Position numbers and translations under genes: made by a program
The notes under the pieces: model-generated
Seen by the model: the letters and a program-made list of their open reading frames with translations, nothing else
What the model was told of the DNA's origin: nothing
Databases searched by the model: none
Source: Sulfurimonas sp.
Lineage (GTDB): Bacteria > Campylobacterota > Campylobacteria > Campylobacterales > Sulfurimonadaceae
DNA length: 7,113 nt
Direction: 5' to 3'
Assembly (NCBI GenBank): GCA_027047745.1
Contig: JALTUB010000103.1
Coordinates: 1-7,113 of the forward strand
Shown here: piece after piece, positions 1 to 6,402 of the stretch
Numbering within the stretch: the stretch's first letter is position 1
Layout of the letters: every line of letters starts with the position of its first letter

Positions 1-1494
1 AAAATGTTTATAAGACTTTCATATCTTTTTGCTATATCTGTTAGTATCACTCTTCTTGTACTCTCTTTCATGTTAAGTATTATCCTTAAACCTCTTAAAG
101 GAGTTCAAAAACAAGCAGAAGCTGTTATACGAAATGAGTTTATCATCCAAGAAAAAATCCCTTATACAAAAGAGTTTAAGGATGTTGTTTTTGGTATGAA
201 CAATATGGTTTCAAAAGTAAAAGCTATGTTTGAAAAAGGAAACGAGGAACTAAAACGACAAAAAGAGCTTGAGTATATAGACCAAATCACAAAACTTAGA
301 AATCGTAAATACTTAATCGATAAGCTACCAGAATATCTCAAAATAGATGCACACTCTAAGGGTGGTGTAAATATGATGATAGCCTTAAGTGGACTAATAC
401 AAGCAAATGAAAGGCTTGGGCATCAAGAGGTTGATAAACTTTTCAATAAGATTGCAGACATTTTTAGAAATGAAACCACTTACTATAAAGAGTCGATTAT
501 CGCAAGGATGAACGGAACTGAATTTTCTATTTTTATCCCTGATTGTAGTAGTGAAAATGCTGTGGCAATAGCAGAAGCTATACTAGATAAAACATCTAAG
601 CTATTTCATGAGCATGAACTAAATGCAGATGAGACCTTTGTTTCTATCGGTATTTACGAATATAGTTATCAAGAGAGTATAGGAAAACTCCTTTCACAAT
701 CTGACAATGCTCTTTCTCAAGCAAAGTTTAACACAAGTCATTTATATCTTGCACAACCAGCAAATATTACAGAAGTCATGGGTAAAGATGCGTGGAGAGA
801 GATAATAAATGATGCCATAGAACACAACAAACTTAAGTTTGTATCTTGGTCAACTGTTGATGCTAAAAATAAAACAGTAGCACACAAATCATTAAGTTTA
901 ACACTTCAAGCTAGTGAAGACAAAACATACTATTATGGTCAGTTTATGGCTCCAGCAAATCAGACTGGACTAAGTAATGATATTTATAGAAATGTGTTAA
1001 ATATGCTATTTAAACATAGCGATAAAAGCTTTAAAAACGAGATTTGTTCTCTTAGACTTCCTTATGAATTTTTAACACTCTCTTCTACATTTGAAGAGAT
1101 GAAATCTCTTTTAAATAGCTACTCTTCACAATTAGCATTTAAACTAATCATAGAAATGCCTGATAAACTTGTGAGTAAAAATAGTGAACTTGTTAAAGAT
1201 TATAAAAAACTATTTGAGAAAAACAGTATCGAAATGGGTATATTTGAATTTATTGGAGAGAGTACAGACTATCAATATCTACAAGAGCTTAGACCTGTTT
1301 ACATCAAAGGAGAGAGTAGTTATTTCCTATCTCAAAGTGATAAATCACTATCTGCTCTTAAGCTTATCACAGATAGCATAGACATAGCTCTTATCGCCTC
1401 TGGTGTTATGGACTTAGATACTCTTGAAGAGCTTAAAAAAAGAGATATAACAATCATACAAGGCAAAGCTACAGAACTCATCATAAATAGCTAA
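1..1494 (+). CDS. lapD: LapD-like c-di-GMP receptor, degenerate GGDEF-EAL (5' end missing)
   Basis: Partial gene: the frame is open to base 1, so the ATG at 4-6 is probably internal. Counting from that Met, a membrane helix spans about 4-28, a HAMP linker 29-77, a GGDEF domain 92-248 and an EAL domain 262-494. The HAMP (LKP, then NNMVSKVKAMFE) and the start of GGDEF (YIDQITKLRNRKYL) closely resemble Pseudomonas LapD as I remember it. The missing upstream part should hold the first membrane helix and the periplasmic domain (full LapD is about 650 residues). The GGDEF motif is NGTEF (170-174), so no cyclase activity is expected. The EAL glutamate is replaced (AHKSL), DDFG reads EFIG and the AEGVE motif reads ASGVM, so no phosphodiesterase activity is expected. 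LapD proteins bind cytoplasmic c-di-GMP and sequester the periplasmic protease LapG, which keeps a large adhesin on the cell surface. LapG and adhesin genes may lie upstream, outside the window. Confidence 0.88.
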   Translation, partial: KMFIRLSYLFAISVSITLLVLSFMLSIILKPLKGVQKQAEAVIRNEFIIQEKIPYTKEFKDVVFGMNNMVSKVKAMFEKGNEELKRQKELEYIDQITKLRNRKYLIDKLPEYLKIDAHSKGGVNMMIALSGLIQANERLGHQEVDKLFNKIADIFRNETTYYKESIIARMNGTEFSIFIPDCSSENAVAIAEAILDKTSKLFHEHELNADETFVSIGIYEYSYQESIGKLLSQSDNALSQAKFNTSHLYLAQPANITEVMGKDAWREIINDAIEHNKLKFVSWSTVDAKNKTVAHKSLSLTLQASEDKTYYYGQFMAPANQTGLSNDIYRNVLNMLFKHSDKSFKNEICSLRLPYEFLTLSSTFEEMKSLLNSYSSQLAFKLIIEMPDKLVSKNSELVKDYKKLFEKNSIEMGIFEFIGESTDYQYLQELRPVYIKGESSYFLSQSDKSLSALKLITDSIDIALIASGVMDLDTLEELKKRDITIIQGKATELIINS

Positions 1495-1934
1495 ACTCCT
1501 CTGGAGTTAAGCCCCCTCATTAAAGCATTATTGATTTCTACTTTATACTCTTTATTTAACTTCTCTAGTTCGTTATTGAACTTAACAACTATACTTTTAC
1601 TTGCATTTTTATGCCTACAAAGCTTAAAAAGAATATCCATATAAACTTTGGAATCAGGATGAGCTCTCACGCCTAATCTCTTAGGAATGATTCCATGATA
1701 CTTGATAATAAGCTCTAAGGCATCCCCTAACTCTTTTGTAGAGCTATCTTTATTGAAAATAATCGATTGTAAATATTTAAAATCAATGTTTAAAGCATTT
1801 TTATGTGGTACTTTTTTATCAGGAATCTTATCATCTTTACTTTTGACTCCACTTGGCAATTTCCATAAAACAACTAGGATACTTAATATAACTACTAGAC
1901 CAAGAATAATCTGAACAAGTAATGTTATATCCAC
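1491..1934 (-). CDS. Hypothetical single-pass membrane protein
   Basis: A 147-residue protein I do not recognise. Residues 4-24 form one hydrophobic helix (LLVQIILGLVVILSILVVLW). A short Lys/Asp-rich linker (about 30-45) follows, then a mainly helical soluble domain with an LGDALELIIKYHG segment. With no signal cleavage site visible, it is probably an N-terminally anchored inner-membrane protein with a soluble tail. The start is GTG, not ATG: AGGTGG lies 6 bases upstream, at a good ribosome-binding distance, which decides it. Its stop codon overlaps the lapD stop tail to tail (shared CTAA at 1491-1494), so the two genes are transcribed against each other. About 116 bases of AT-rich DNA separate it from the gene behind it on the same strand. 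Function unknown; the coding call is supported by length, the RBS and tight packing. Confidence 0.72.
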   Translation of the reverse strand: MDITLLVQIILGLVVILSILVVLWKLPSGVKSKDDKIPDKKVPHKNALNIDFKYLQSIIFNKDSSTKELGDALELIIKYHGIIPKRLGVRAHPDSKVYMDILFKLCRHKNASKSIVVKFNNELEKLNKEYKVEINNALMRGLNSRGV

Positions 1935-1940
1935 AAAATA

Positions 1941-1946
1941 CCACCT
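1941..1946 (-). promoter_or_regulatory. Ribosome binding site deciding a GTG start
   Basis: AGGTGG on the minus strand lies 6 bases before the GTG at 1932-1934. It supports GTG as the start of the small membrane-protein gene. Confidence 0.6.
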
Positions 1947-2029
1947 AATTATGCACTATATTTATCATCAATGAGCAATTATATCATCAATAATCTTATT
2001 TATACTTACTAAATTTATAATTCATTTTT

Positions 2030-2064
2030 ATTTACTAAAATATGTTTAACTTATTTTAGTAAAT
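2030..2064. repeat. AT-rich 13-bp inverted repeat at a gene 3' end
   Basis: A perfect 13-bp inverted repeat (ATTTACTAAAATA at 2030-2042, its complement at 2052-2064) surrounds a 9-base loop and overlaps the stop codon of the helix-turn-helix gene (TAA at 2051-2053, minus strand). It could fold at the end of that transcript. There is no clean T-tract on either side and the stem is almost all A/T, so it is a doubtful intrinsic terminator and may instead be a protein-binding site. Confidence 0.5.
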
Positions 2065-2283
2065 CATTTTCATATATTTCTATATATTTTTTTGCTGTTG
2101 GATATGCTACCTTTGCCTCTTTAGAAATAGAGTAGATTGTTATATTTTTCCCCTGTTTCTTTAGCTTTGTGTATGCTTTTACTATTTTATTTCTACTTAT
2201 CTCCCGATTTGTACTTCTAGCCTTATTTGTTGCATTAATTTTCTTATCTGATACTTCAATATGTTTAACTTTATTTAGTATAT
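2039..2283 (+). repeat. Pair of near-identical 26-bp direct repeats
   Basis: Positions 2039-2064 and 2258-2283 match at 23 of 26 bases, both starting AATATGTTTAACTT. The coordinates given span both copies. The first copy forms the loop and right arm of the inverted repeat at 2030-2064; the second is inside the coding region. The core ATGTTTAAC occurs a third time at 2883-2891, just ahead of the gene's ATG. The DNA is very AT-rich, which makes chance similarity more likely. Confidence 0.45.
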
Positions 2284-2866
2284 TTCTTAAATCTATAATT
2301 TTTTTTGAAGAATCATGATTTAGATTTTTCCCTAAAACAGCTACTAAATAGTGTATTCCTGCCACTAATGTTTTATTTTCTTCTGGTGTGATATTATATC
2401 TGTAATATTCATTGACTCTTTTTTCAACTTCTTTTTCTTCACTTTCAATATGTTTATCATTTTTTATTAAATATTTCTCTAAAATCTTCTTAGTCTCTAA
2501 TTTTACTTTATCACTAGCAATTATAGACTTAATCATTATCTGAATATTTTCATCACTAAAGTAGTCTCTAACAAACTGGTTTAGATTTTCTTTAGAACCC
2601 ATATACTCAGATTCTTCTTTATATTGGTATTTGAATGTTTCATACTCATTTAGAAAAAGTGTGTTATATGCGATGTCAAAGCGAACAATCATGAAGCTAT
2701 CACTTTTAAAAGGAAGATGAGAAATAATCTTATCTTTTAAGCGACCTTGCTCTTTTACTCTTTTCGTTTCATTAAACGAGAGTGTTTTATCTTTATTTTT
2801 CAGGTCTATAAACCAATGCACTAAGATAAATTTATCCTCTTTAAATCCAGCCAACCTAATTTTCAT
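2051..2866 (-). CDS. Unknown protein with C-terminal helix-turn-helix
   Basis: A 271-residue protein of no family I recognise. The N-terminal ~80 residues are mixed strand/helix (KFILVHWFIDLKNK, then SFMIVRFDIAYNTLFLNEYE). Residues about 90-210 are charged and helical. Residues 222-265 look like a DNA-binding helix-turn-helix (NKIVKAYTKLKKQGKNIT, then ISKEAKVAYPTAKKY), recalling the small HTH regions of Tn554 TnpC-like proteins. The frame extends 9 codons upstream to a TTG, but I chose the ATG at 2866: it has AAGG 8 bases upstream, and the only good -10 box (2895-2900) would start transcription at or past the TTG. The gene stands alone, lies directly 3' of tRNA-Ser and is more AT-rich than its neighbours, which suggests horizontal acquisition. 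A DNA-binding or regulatory role is inference from the HTH only. Confidence 0.7.
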   Translation of the reverse strand: MKIRLAGFKEDKFILVHWFIDLKNKDKTLSFNETKRVKEQGRLKDKIISHLPFKSDSFMIVRFDIAYNTLFLNEYETFKYQYKEESEYMGSKENLNQFVRDYFSDENIQIMIKSIIASDKVKLETKKILEKYLIKNDKHIESEEKEVEKRVNEYYRYNITPEENKTLVAGIHYLVAVLGKNLNHDSSKKIIDLRNILNKVKHIEVSDKKINATNKARSTNREISRNKIVKAYTKLKKQGKNITIYSISKEAKVAYPTAKKYIEIYENDLLK

Positions 2867-2874
2867 ATAATTTA

Positions 2875-2878
2875 CCTT
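2875..2878 (-). promoter_or_regulatory. Ribosome binding site deciding the ATG start
   Basis: AAGG on the minus strand, 8 bases before the ATG at 2864-2866. No comparable site precedes the in-frame TTG at 2891-2893, so the ATG is preferred. Confidence 0.45.
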
Positions 2879-2894
2879 ATTTATGTTTAACAAA

Positions 2895-2900
2895 ATTATA
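2895..2900 (-). promoter_or_regulatory. Putative -10 box for the helix-turn-helix gene
   Basis: A perfect TATAAT on the minus strand, between tRNA-Ser and the helix-turn-helix gene, would give a leader of roughly 20 bases before the chosen ATG. No convincing -35 is visible, only A-rich runs. The region is AT-rich, so chance matches are possible. Confidence 0.4.
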
Positions 2901-2946
2901 TACTTTTTTACATTTTTTTACTCTTATATGTGGATAAATTTGAAGA

Positions 2947-3034
2947 TGGTGGTCGAGGAGAGATTCGAACTCTCGGTAGATTGCTCTACACATCCTTTCC
3001 AAGGATGCACCATCGGCCACTCGGACACTCGACC
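2947..3034 (-). tRNA. tRNA-Ser (anticodon GGA), CCA encoded
   Basis: Read on the minus strand, an 88-base class II tRNA folds fully. The acceptor GGTCGAG pairs with CTCGACC, followed by a D arm with CCGAGTGG. The anticodon stem GCATCC/GGATGT closes the loop TTGGAAA with anticodon GGA. The long variable arm is GTAGA-GCAA-TCTAC, and the T arm is GAGAG-TTCGAAT-CTCTC. The long variable arm and anticodon identify serine, reading UCC and UCU codons. The CCA end is encoded (2947-2949). The discriminator base (complement of 2950) is A, where bacterial tRNA-Ser usually has G. The 5' region resembles E. coli tRNA-Ser(GGA). Confidence 0.96.
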
Positions 3035-3049
3035 TTTTGTAAGGATGAC

Positions 3050-3055
3050 ATTTTA
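3050..3055 (-). promoter_or_regulatory. Putative -10 box for tRNA-Ser
   Basis: TAAAAT on the minus strand lies 15 bases before the tRNA 5' end, at a distance that would place the transcript start a few bases upstream of the mature tRNA. The -35 region is weak. Confidence 0.4.
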
Positions 3056-3096
3056 GCCAAGAAAGTATTTAAACACCATAAAGAGCAGTTGTTTTT

Positions 3097-3105
3097 TGCT
3101 ATAAT
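3097..3105 (+). promoter_or_regulatory. Putative extended -10 promoter for the diguanylate cyclase
   Basis: TGCTATAAT (TGn plus a perfect TATAAT) on the plus strand, about 120 bases before the diguanylate cyclase ATG. Two further perfect TATAAT boxes follow at 3141-3146 and 3157-3162, each preceded by GA, so the start could be at any of them. The 193 bases between tRNA and gene (3035-3227) hold these back-to-back promoter signals and nothing else I can identify. Confidence 0.45.
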
Positions 3106-3227
3106 TAACAATAATTTAAAAGTAATGGCAAAAATGTCGATATAATGTCATAAAGATATAATAAGTAAACTTGATATTTATTGTAAAAGGTTCACACTTA
3201 AAATCAAGTAATTTATGAGGGTATAAA

Positions 3228-4508
3228 ATGAGATATGATTTTCAAAATATTTACGATAACATTGATGATAACTTAGATGATTTTATCAACAAATATACAA
3301 CAAGTGTTCATATAGCTAGTGATAAAAATAATAGGAAATCACTAGAATGCTACAGAACTATTTTTCAGATACTCAACACAGTTTTTGATGATCAAAAAAT
3401 TATAGAAAAATTTGAAAAACTTACAAGTTACAAAATAGAACTAGAAACACCTTATGGTATTATGGTGAATGAGATTTACTGGCTTAAAAACATTATCATA
3501 TCTAATGCTATTGAAAAAAATATGACCTCTGATATTATCAAAATACTACAACTGTTTAAAGATATTACAAATAGCGTAGCTCATATATACCTTCTTGAGT
3601 ATGTTGATAAATTAATCTCGATGAACAATGTTCGCCGTAGTTCTTTATCAGATTTAAACGAAAAGAATCTAGTTGCACACTATGAAGTACACCTGATATG
3701 GCTCACAAGTCTTGCCCAACATATTAGAACAAAAGATAAAACAAAGTTTCCTGAACTCAATCACACCTTATGTGATTTTGGCAAATGGCTTCATGGTGAC
3801 GGAAAAATCACGATACAAAACAACTCAAAATATAATTCACTCAATAATATTCACAACAAACTTCATATTTTCGCACAAAAGATTTATGACAGCATAGAAG
3901 ATGGTGAATACAATATTCTAATAACTTATCTTGAAAAATGTGAACTTATCTCACTAAGTATAGGGACAGAGTTATCCCTACTAGACCAAATTATTATCAA
4001 TAATAAAATAACAAAAGACACTTTAACAGGTTCACTCAATAGAAATGCGTTAAAAGACCTTTTCGAGAGTCAATATGAGTTGGCACTTGCAACAAACAAT
4101 AACTTTGTACTAGCGATGTGTGACTTAGATATGTTTAAAAAAGTAAATGACACTTACGGGCATGTGGCAGGTGACCAAGTGTTAAAACTTTTCGTACAAA
4201 CAGTTCAAAAACATATACGAAATTCTGATATGATTATCCGTTATGGAGGAGAAGAGTTTGTCATCATTCTTCCAACAGTAAACAAAAAAAATGGCTATAC
4301 GATTTTAGAAAAAATCAGACAAGAGTTTGAAAAGGCAGAGTTATCTTTTAATGAGCATACCATCAAAGCAACTGTCAGCATGGGAATGATGGAGATCAAA
4401 CCTGAAAAAATATTCAAAAAAAGATTTATTGATGAGTATATCATGATTGTAGATAAAAACTTATATACAGCTAAAGATAATGGAAGAAATAGGATAGAGG
4501 TATACTAA
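3228..4508 (+). CDS. Diguanylate cyclase with zinc-binding CZB domain (DgcZ-like)
   Basis: A 426-residue protein expected to make c-di-GMP from two GTP. No membrane helix or signal is visible, so it should be cytoplasmic. Residues 1-140 are an acidic helical region I cannot assign. Residues about 148-255 match the CZB zinc-binding domain: HLIWL (H155), LCDFGKWLHG (C182) and HNKLH (H209, H213) line up with the HYQWL, LCQFGRW and HQHMH zinc ligands of E. coli DgcZ, where zinc inhibits the enzyme. Residues 263-426 are a GGDEF domain with DLDMFKKVND (D299), an intact active site RYGGEEF (340-344) and a product-inhibition I-site RNSD (331-334), five residues before it. Thus both zinc and c-di-GMP feedback are predicted. 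It starts at ATG with GAGG 7 bases upstream. E. coli DgcZ is about 296 residues, so the N-terminal region is extra. It is a lone gene, convergent with the next. Confidence 0.93.
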   Translation: MRYDFQNIYDNIDDNLDDFINKYTTSVHIASDKNNRKSLECYRTIFQILNTVFDDQKIIEKFEKLTSYKIELETPYGIMVNEIYWLKNIIISNAIEKNMTSDIIKILQLFKDITNSVAHIYLLEYVDKLISMNNVRRSSLSDLNEKNLVAHYEVHLIWLTSLAQHIRTKDKTKFPELNHTLCDFGKWLHGDGKITIQNNSKYNSLNNIHNKLHIFAQKIYDSIEDGEYNILITYLEKCELISLSIGTELSLLDQIIINNKITKDTLTGSLNRNALKDLFESQYELALATNNNFVLAMCDLDMFKKVNDTYGHVAGDQVLKLFVQTVQKHIRNSDMIIRYGGEEFVIILPTVNKKNGYTILEKIRQEFEKAELSFNEHTIKATVSMGMMEIKPEKIFKKRFIDEYIMIVDKNLYTAKDNGRNRIEVY

Positions 4509-4515
4509 CACCTCT
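4496..4515. terminator. Possible hairpin between convergent genes
   Basis: AGAGGT (4496-4501) and ACCTCT (4510-4515) form a 6-bp stem with an 8-base loop, spanning the 6-base gap between the diguanylate cyclase stop and the stop of the opposite gene. There is no strong T-tract, so it is only a weak candidate for a shared terminator. Confidence 0.25.
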
Positions 4516-5153
4516 TAAATTAAGTCCGAATAAGAAAACTTTTTAATATCAACATAATACTTCTTTCCATAAAGAATTATTCTTTCATCTTTTTTATACA
4601 GTTTGTCAAATTTCTTTTTTATTTTTTCCTGTTTTTTTTCTGATAAGTTCAGTTTTTTTAGATATTTTTTTAATGAAATAACTTTTGATTTAGTTTTTTT
4701 ATCTTCTACGGGGATAACATCTACACTCTCTATCTCTGCTTCAAGATGTTCCTCTTGTGGTGCATTTAACATAAACTTTGAAGATATAGATGATAGTATA
4801 TTTTTAAGTTGTTCATCTTTCTCTTTATAAATGTTTTCTATCTTTATACGCTCTTGTATCAGCATATCTTCTTTTTGGTCTCGCAAAGTTCTGGTTTCAT
4901 CTTCAAGAGTATCAACACGAGATTGCAGTTTAGCATTTTGATCTTCTAAAAGTTTATAGTATTTATCATCACTCATATTTTTTGTACTATTTACTCGTAT
5001 CGTTGCTCTTTTAGGTGTAGTTGAGTCTATGATGACAAGCTTAACACCATCTTCTATAACAGATTTTAAAGAACCTCTTCTTATACGGTTATGTATAGCC
5101 TCTTTTGAGACTCCAAAATGTATTGCTGCATCATTAACACTCATCTTACTCAT
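4515..5153 (-). CDS. Helix-turn-helix / coiled-coil DNA-binding protein
   Basis: A 212-residue protein. Residues 4-30 form a helix-turn-helix of the MerR/excisionase type (SVNDAAIHFGVSKEAIHNRIRRGSLK), followed by a strand-like segment (VKLVIIDS). Residues 61-120 are a long charged heptad-like region (LLEDQNAKLQSRVDTLEDE) that should form a coiled coil, hence a dimer. A linker follows (130-155), then a Lys-rich tail (158-205) ending in hydrophobic/aromatic residues (ILYGKKYYVDIKKF). It may belong to DUF3972, a family I recall from Campylobacterota, but I could not check. The ATG at 5153 has GGGGAAG just upstream, overlapping the yajQ stop; only 9 bases separate the genes, so they are probably cotranscribed and translationally linked. 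The role in DNA binding is inference; the target is unknown. Confidence 0.82.
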   Translation of the reverse strand: MSKMSVNDAAIHFGVSKEAIHNRIRRGSLKSVIEDGVKLVIIDSTTPKRATIRVNSTKNMSDDKYYKLLEDQNAKLQSRVDTLEDETRTLRDQKEDMLIQERIKIENIYKEKDEQLKNILSSISSKFMLNAPQEEHLEAEIESVDVIPVEDKKTKSKVISLKKYLKKLNLSEKKQEKIKKKFDKLYKKDERIILYGKKYYVDIKKFSYSDLI

Positions 5154-5162
5154 AAACTTCCC

Positions 5163-5660
5163 CTATCTCATATTTTCAAAAGAGAGTGGTGCATCCCACT
5201 CTTCTTCTCTGACCATCTTCATGACTTTTTGAAGATCATCAAGTTTTGCACCTTTTACTCTGATACTATCGCCTTCGATTTGAGCATTTACTTTGAGTTT
5301 CATTTTTTTTATCTCAGCCGTAATTTTCTTAGCCTCTTTTGACTCGATGTAATCAACAACTTTAAAAGTAACCTTACGATTTCCACCTGATGAGTCTTCC
5401 ACTCTCAACTCATCTATAACTTTTGAAGATAAACCCTGTTTTAAAAACTTAGATATAACAATGTCTTTGAGTGCATCAAGCTTGTTATCACTAGAAGCGA
5501 TAAGCACTAAAACTTTCTCTTTTTCTTTATAGTTTACTTCGTAAGTAGTTCCCTTAAAATCATAACGATTTGAAACTTCTCTATCAACGAGGTTTATAGC
5601 ATTTTTAAACTGTTGTGCATCAATCTTTGCAGTAATATCAAATGAGTGTTCTTTAGCCAT
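5163..5660 (-). CDS. yajQ: YajQ-family nucleotide-binding protein
   Basis: A 165-residue cytoplasmic protein matching YajQ end to end (E. coli YajQ is about 163). The N-terminal motif HSFDI, then REVSNRYDFKGT (27-38), and the second half KLKVNAQIEGDSIRVKGAKLDDLQKVM (121-147) are family hallmarks; two similar alpha/beta folds are expected. Some YajQ homologues, such as that in Xanthomonas, bind c-di-GMP and act with a LysR-type regulator; E. coli YajQ has been reported to bind nucleotides or RNA. The exact ligand here is therefore unproven. The ATG at 5660 has AAGG 6 bases upstream. It is followed after 9 bases by the helix-turn-helix gene, likely an operon, and preceded by the iron-sulfur subunit gene 42 bases away on the same strand, with a possible promoter in between. 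Confidence 0.93.
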   Translation of the reverse strand: MAKEHSFDITAKIDAQQFKNAINLVDREVSNRYDFKGTTYEVNYKEKEKVLVLIASSDNKLDALKDIVISKFLKQGLSSKVIDELRVEDSSGGNRKVTFKVVDYIESKEAKKITAEIKKMKLKVNAQIEGDSIRVKGAKLDDLQKVMKMVREEEWDAPLSFENMR

Positions 5661-5685
5661 TGTTAGCCTTTGTTTTGTTTTAGTT

Positions 5686-5691
5686 ATTATA
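5686..5691 (-). promoter_or_regulatory. Putative -10 box for yajQ
   Basis: A perfect TATAAT on the minus strand in the 42-base gap before yajQ, inside the small palindrome GTTATTATAAC (5683-5693). The -35 position falls in the end of the upstream gene and is weak. It suggests yajQ has its own promoter in addition to any read-through. Confidence 0.4.
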
Positions 5692-5702
5692 ACATCTTTG
5701 TT

Positions 5703-6401
5703 TTAAAAAGTTGGACTTCCATCAAAAGAGCCAAAATTTTGTGCAAAACTTGGGTCACTATATCCTGCTATAGTTGATTTCACTCGTAACTTTTCAATAT
5801 CTGCTTTACTAGATATATTTTGAGGGCATACGACTGTACATTCATTGCATAGTGTACAATCCCAAACGCCATTTGTTTGTATAGTATCTATCTTCTCTTG
5901 TGGCTCTTCTTCTCGTTTATCACTAACATATTTCCAAACACGAGTAAGCGAAAAAGGTCCTAAAAACTCACTATTTACAGCATAAACAGGACAAGCAGAG
6001 TAACAAGACCCACACAATATACAATCACTCTGAACTTCATTTATAAGCTGTGTTTGATTGTCTAATTCTGCTTTTTCATTTAGTTTACTAAGCCATGTTT
6101 TTGCTACACGATTAAAACTTAATGATTTGTCCATATCAACTACTAAGTCACGGATAACTGGCATATTGTTCAATGGTTCTATTTTGTCCCCATCTTGAAC
6201 CTTGTATGAACAAGCCAGAACCTCTTTTTCATTTACACGCATAGCACATGAACCACAAACACTACTTCTACAACCACTACTAAAACTAAGCGTGTTATCT
6301 TGATGCGTTTTTATACTGTTTAAAACTTCAAGAAGTGTTGCGTTTGTTAGTTCAACTTCATACTCCACAAAACTATCTTCTCTTTTGATACTTATCTTCA
6401 T
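5703..6401 (-). CDS. Fumarate reductase / succinate dehydrogenase iron-sulfur subunit
   Basis: A 232-residue subunit that carries electrons between the flavoprotein and the quinone-side subunit. A plant-type [2Fe-2S] domain comes first, with C44, C49, C52 and C64 (CRSSVCGSCAM ... LAC). Then come two ferredoxin-like motifs: CILCGSCYSACP (C127, 130, 133, 137) and CTLCNECTVVCP (C182, 185, 188, 192). Classic SdhB/FrdB has three cysteines in the last motif, for a [3Fe-4S] cluster; four here predict a second [4Fe-4S], as reported for archaeal Sulfolobus-type SdhB and expected in SdhABE/MfrABE enzymes of Campylobacterota. The frame continues upstream to a GTG at 6428, but I chose the ATG at 6401: it sits 1 base after the flavoprotein stop, with GGGAGAG as ribosome site, and begins the domain (MKISIKRED). 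Whether the complex reduces fumarate or oxidises succinate cannot be told. No third subunit follows. Confidence 0.92.
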   Translation of the reverse strand: MKISIKREDSFVEYEVELTNATLLEVLNSIKTHQDNTLSFSSGCRSSVCGSCAMRVNEKEVLACSYKVQDGDKIEPLNNMPVIRDLVVDMDKSLSFNRVAKTWLSKLNEKAELDNQTQLINEVQSDCILCGSCYSACPVYAVNSEFLGPFSLTRVWKYVSDKREEEPQEKIDTIQTNGVWDCTLCNECTVVCPQNISSKADIEKLRVKSTIAGYSDPSFAQNFGSFDGSPTF

Positions 6402-6402
6402 A

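Noticed and set aside
1494..1508. Hairpin AACTCC-TCT-GGAGTT at the lapD / membrane protein junction as a terminator
   Set aside because: The stem is only 6 bp, lies in coding sequence of the opposite gene and has no T-tract.
1935..2946. A duplicated tRNA-Ser 3' end (attachment site) bounding the orphan gene
   Set aside because: I found no copy of the tRNA 3' sequence (GGTCGAGGAG on the plus strand) elsewhere in the window.
2930..3145. 71-residue open frame on the plus strand
   Set aside because: It runs antisense across the whole tRNA-Ser gene and has no family features.
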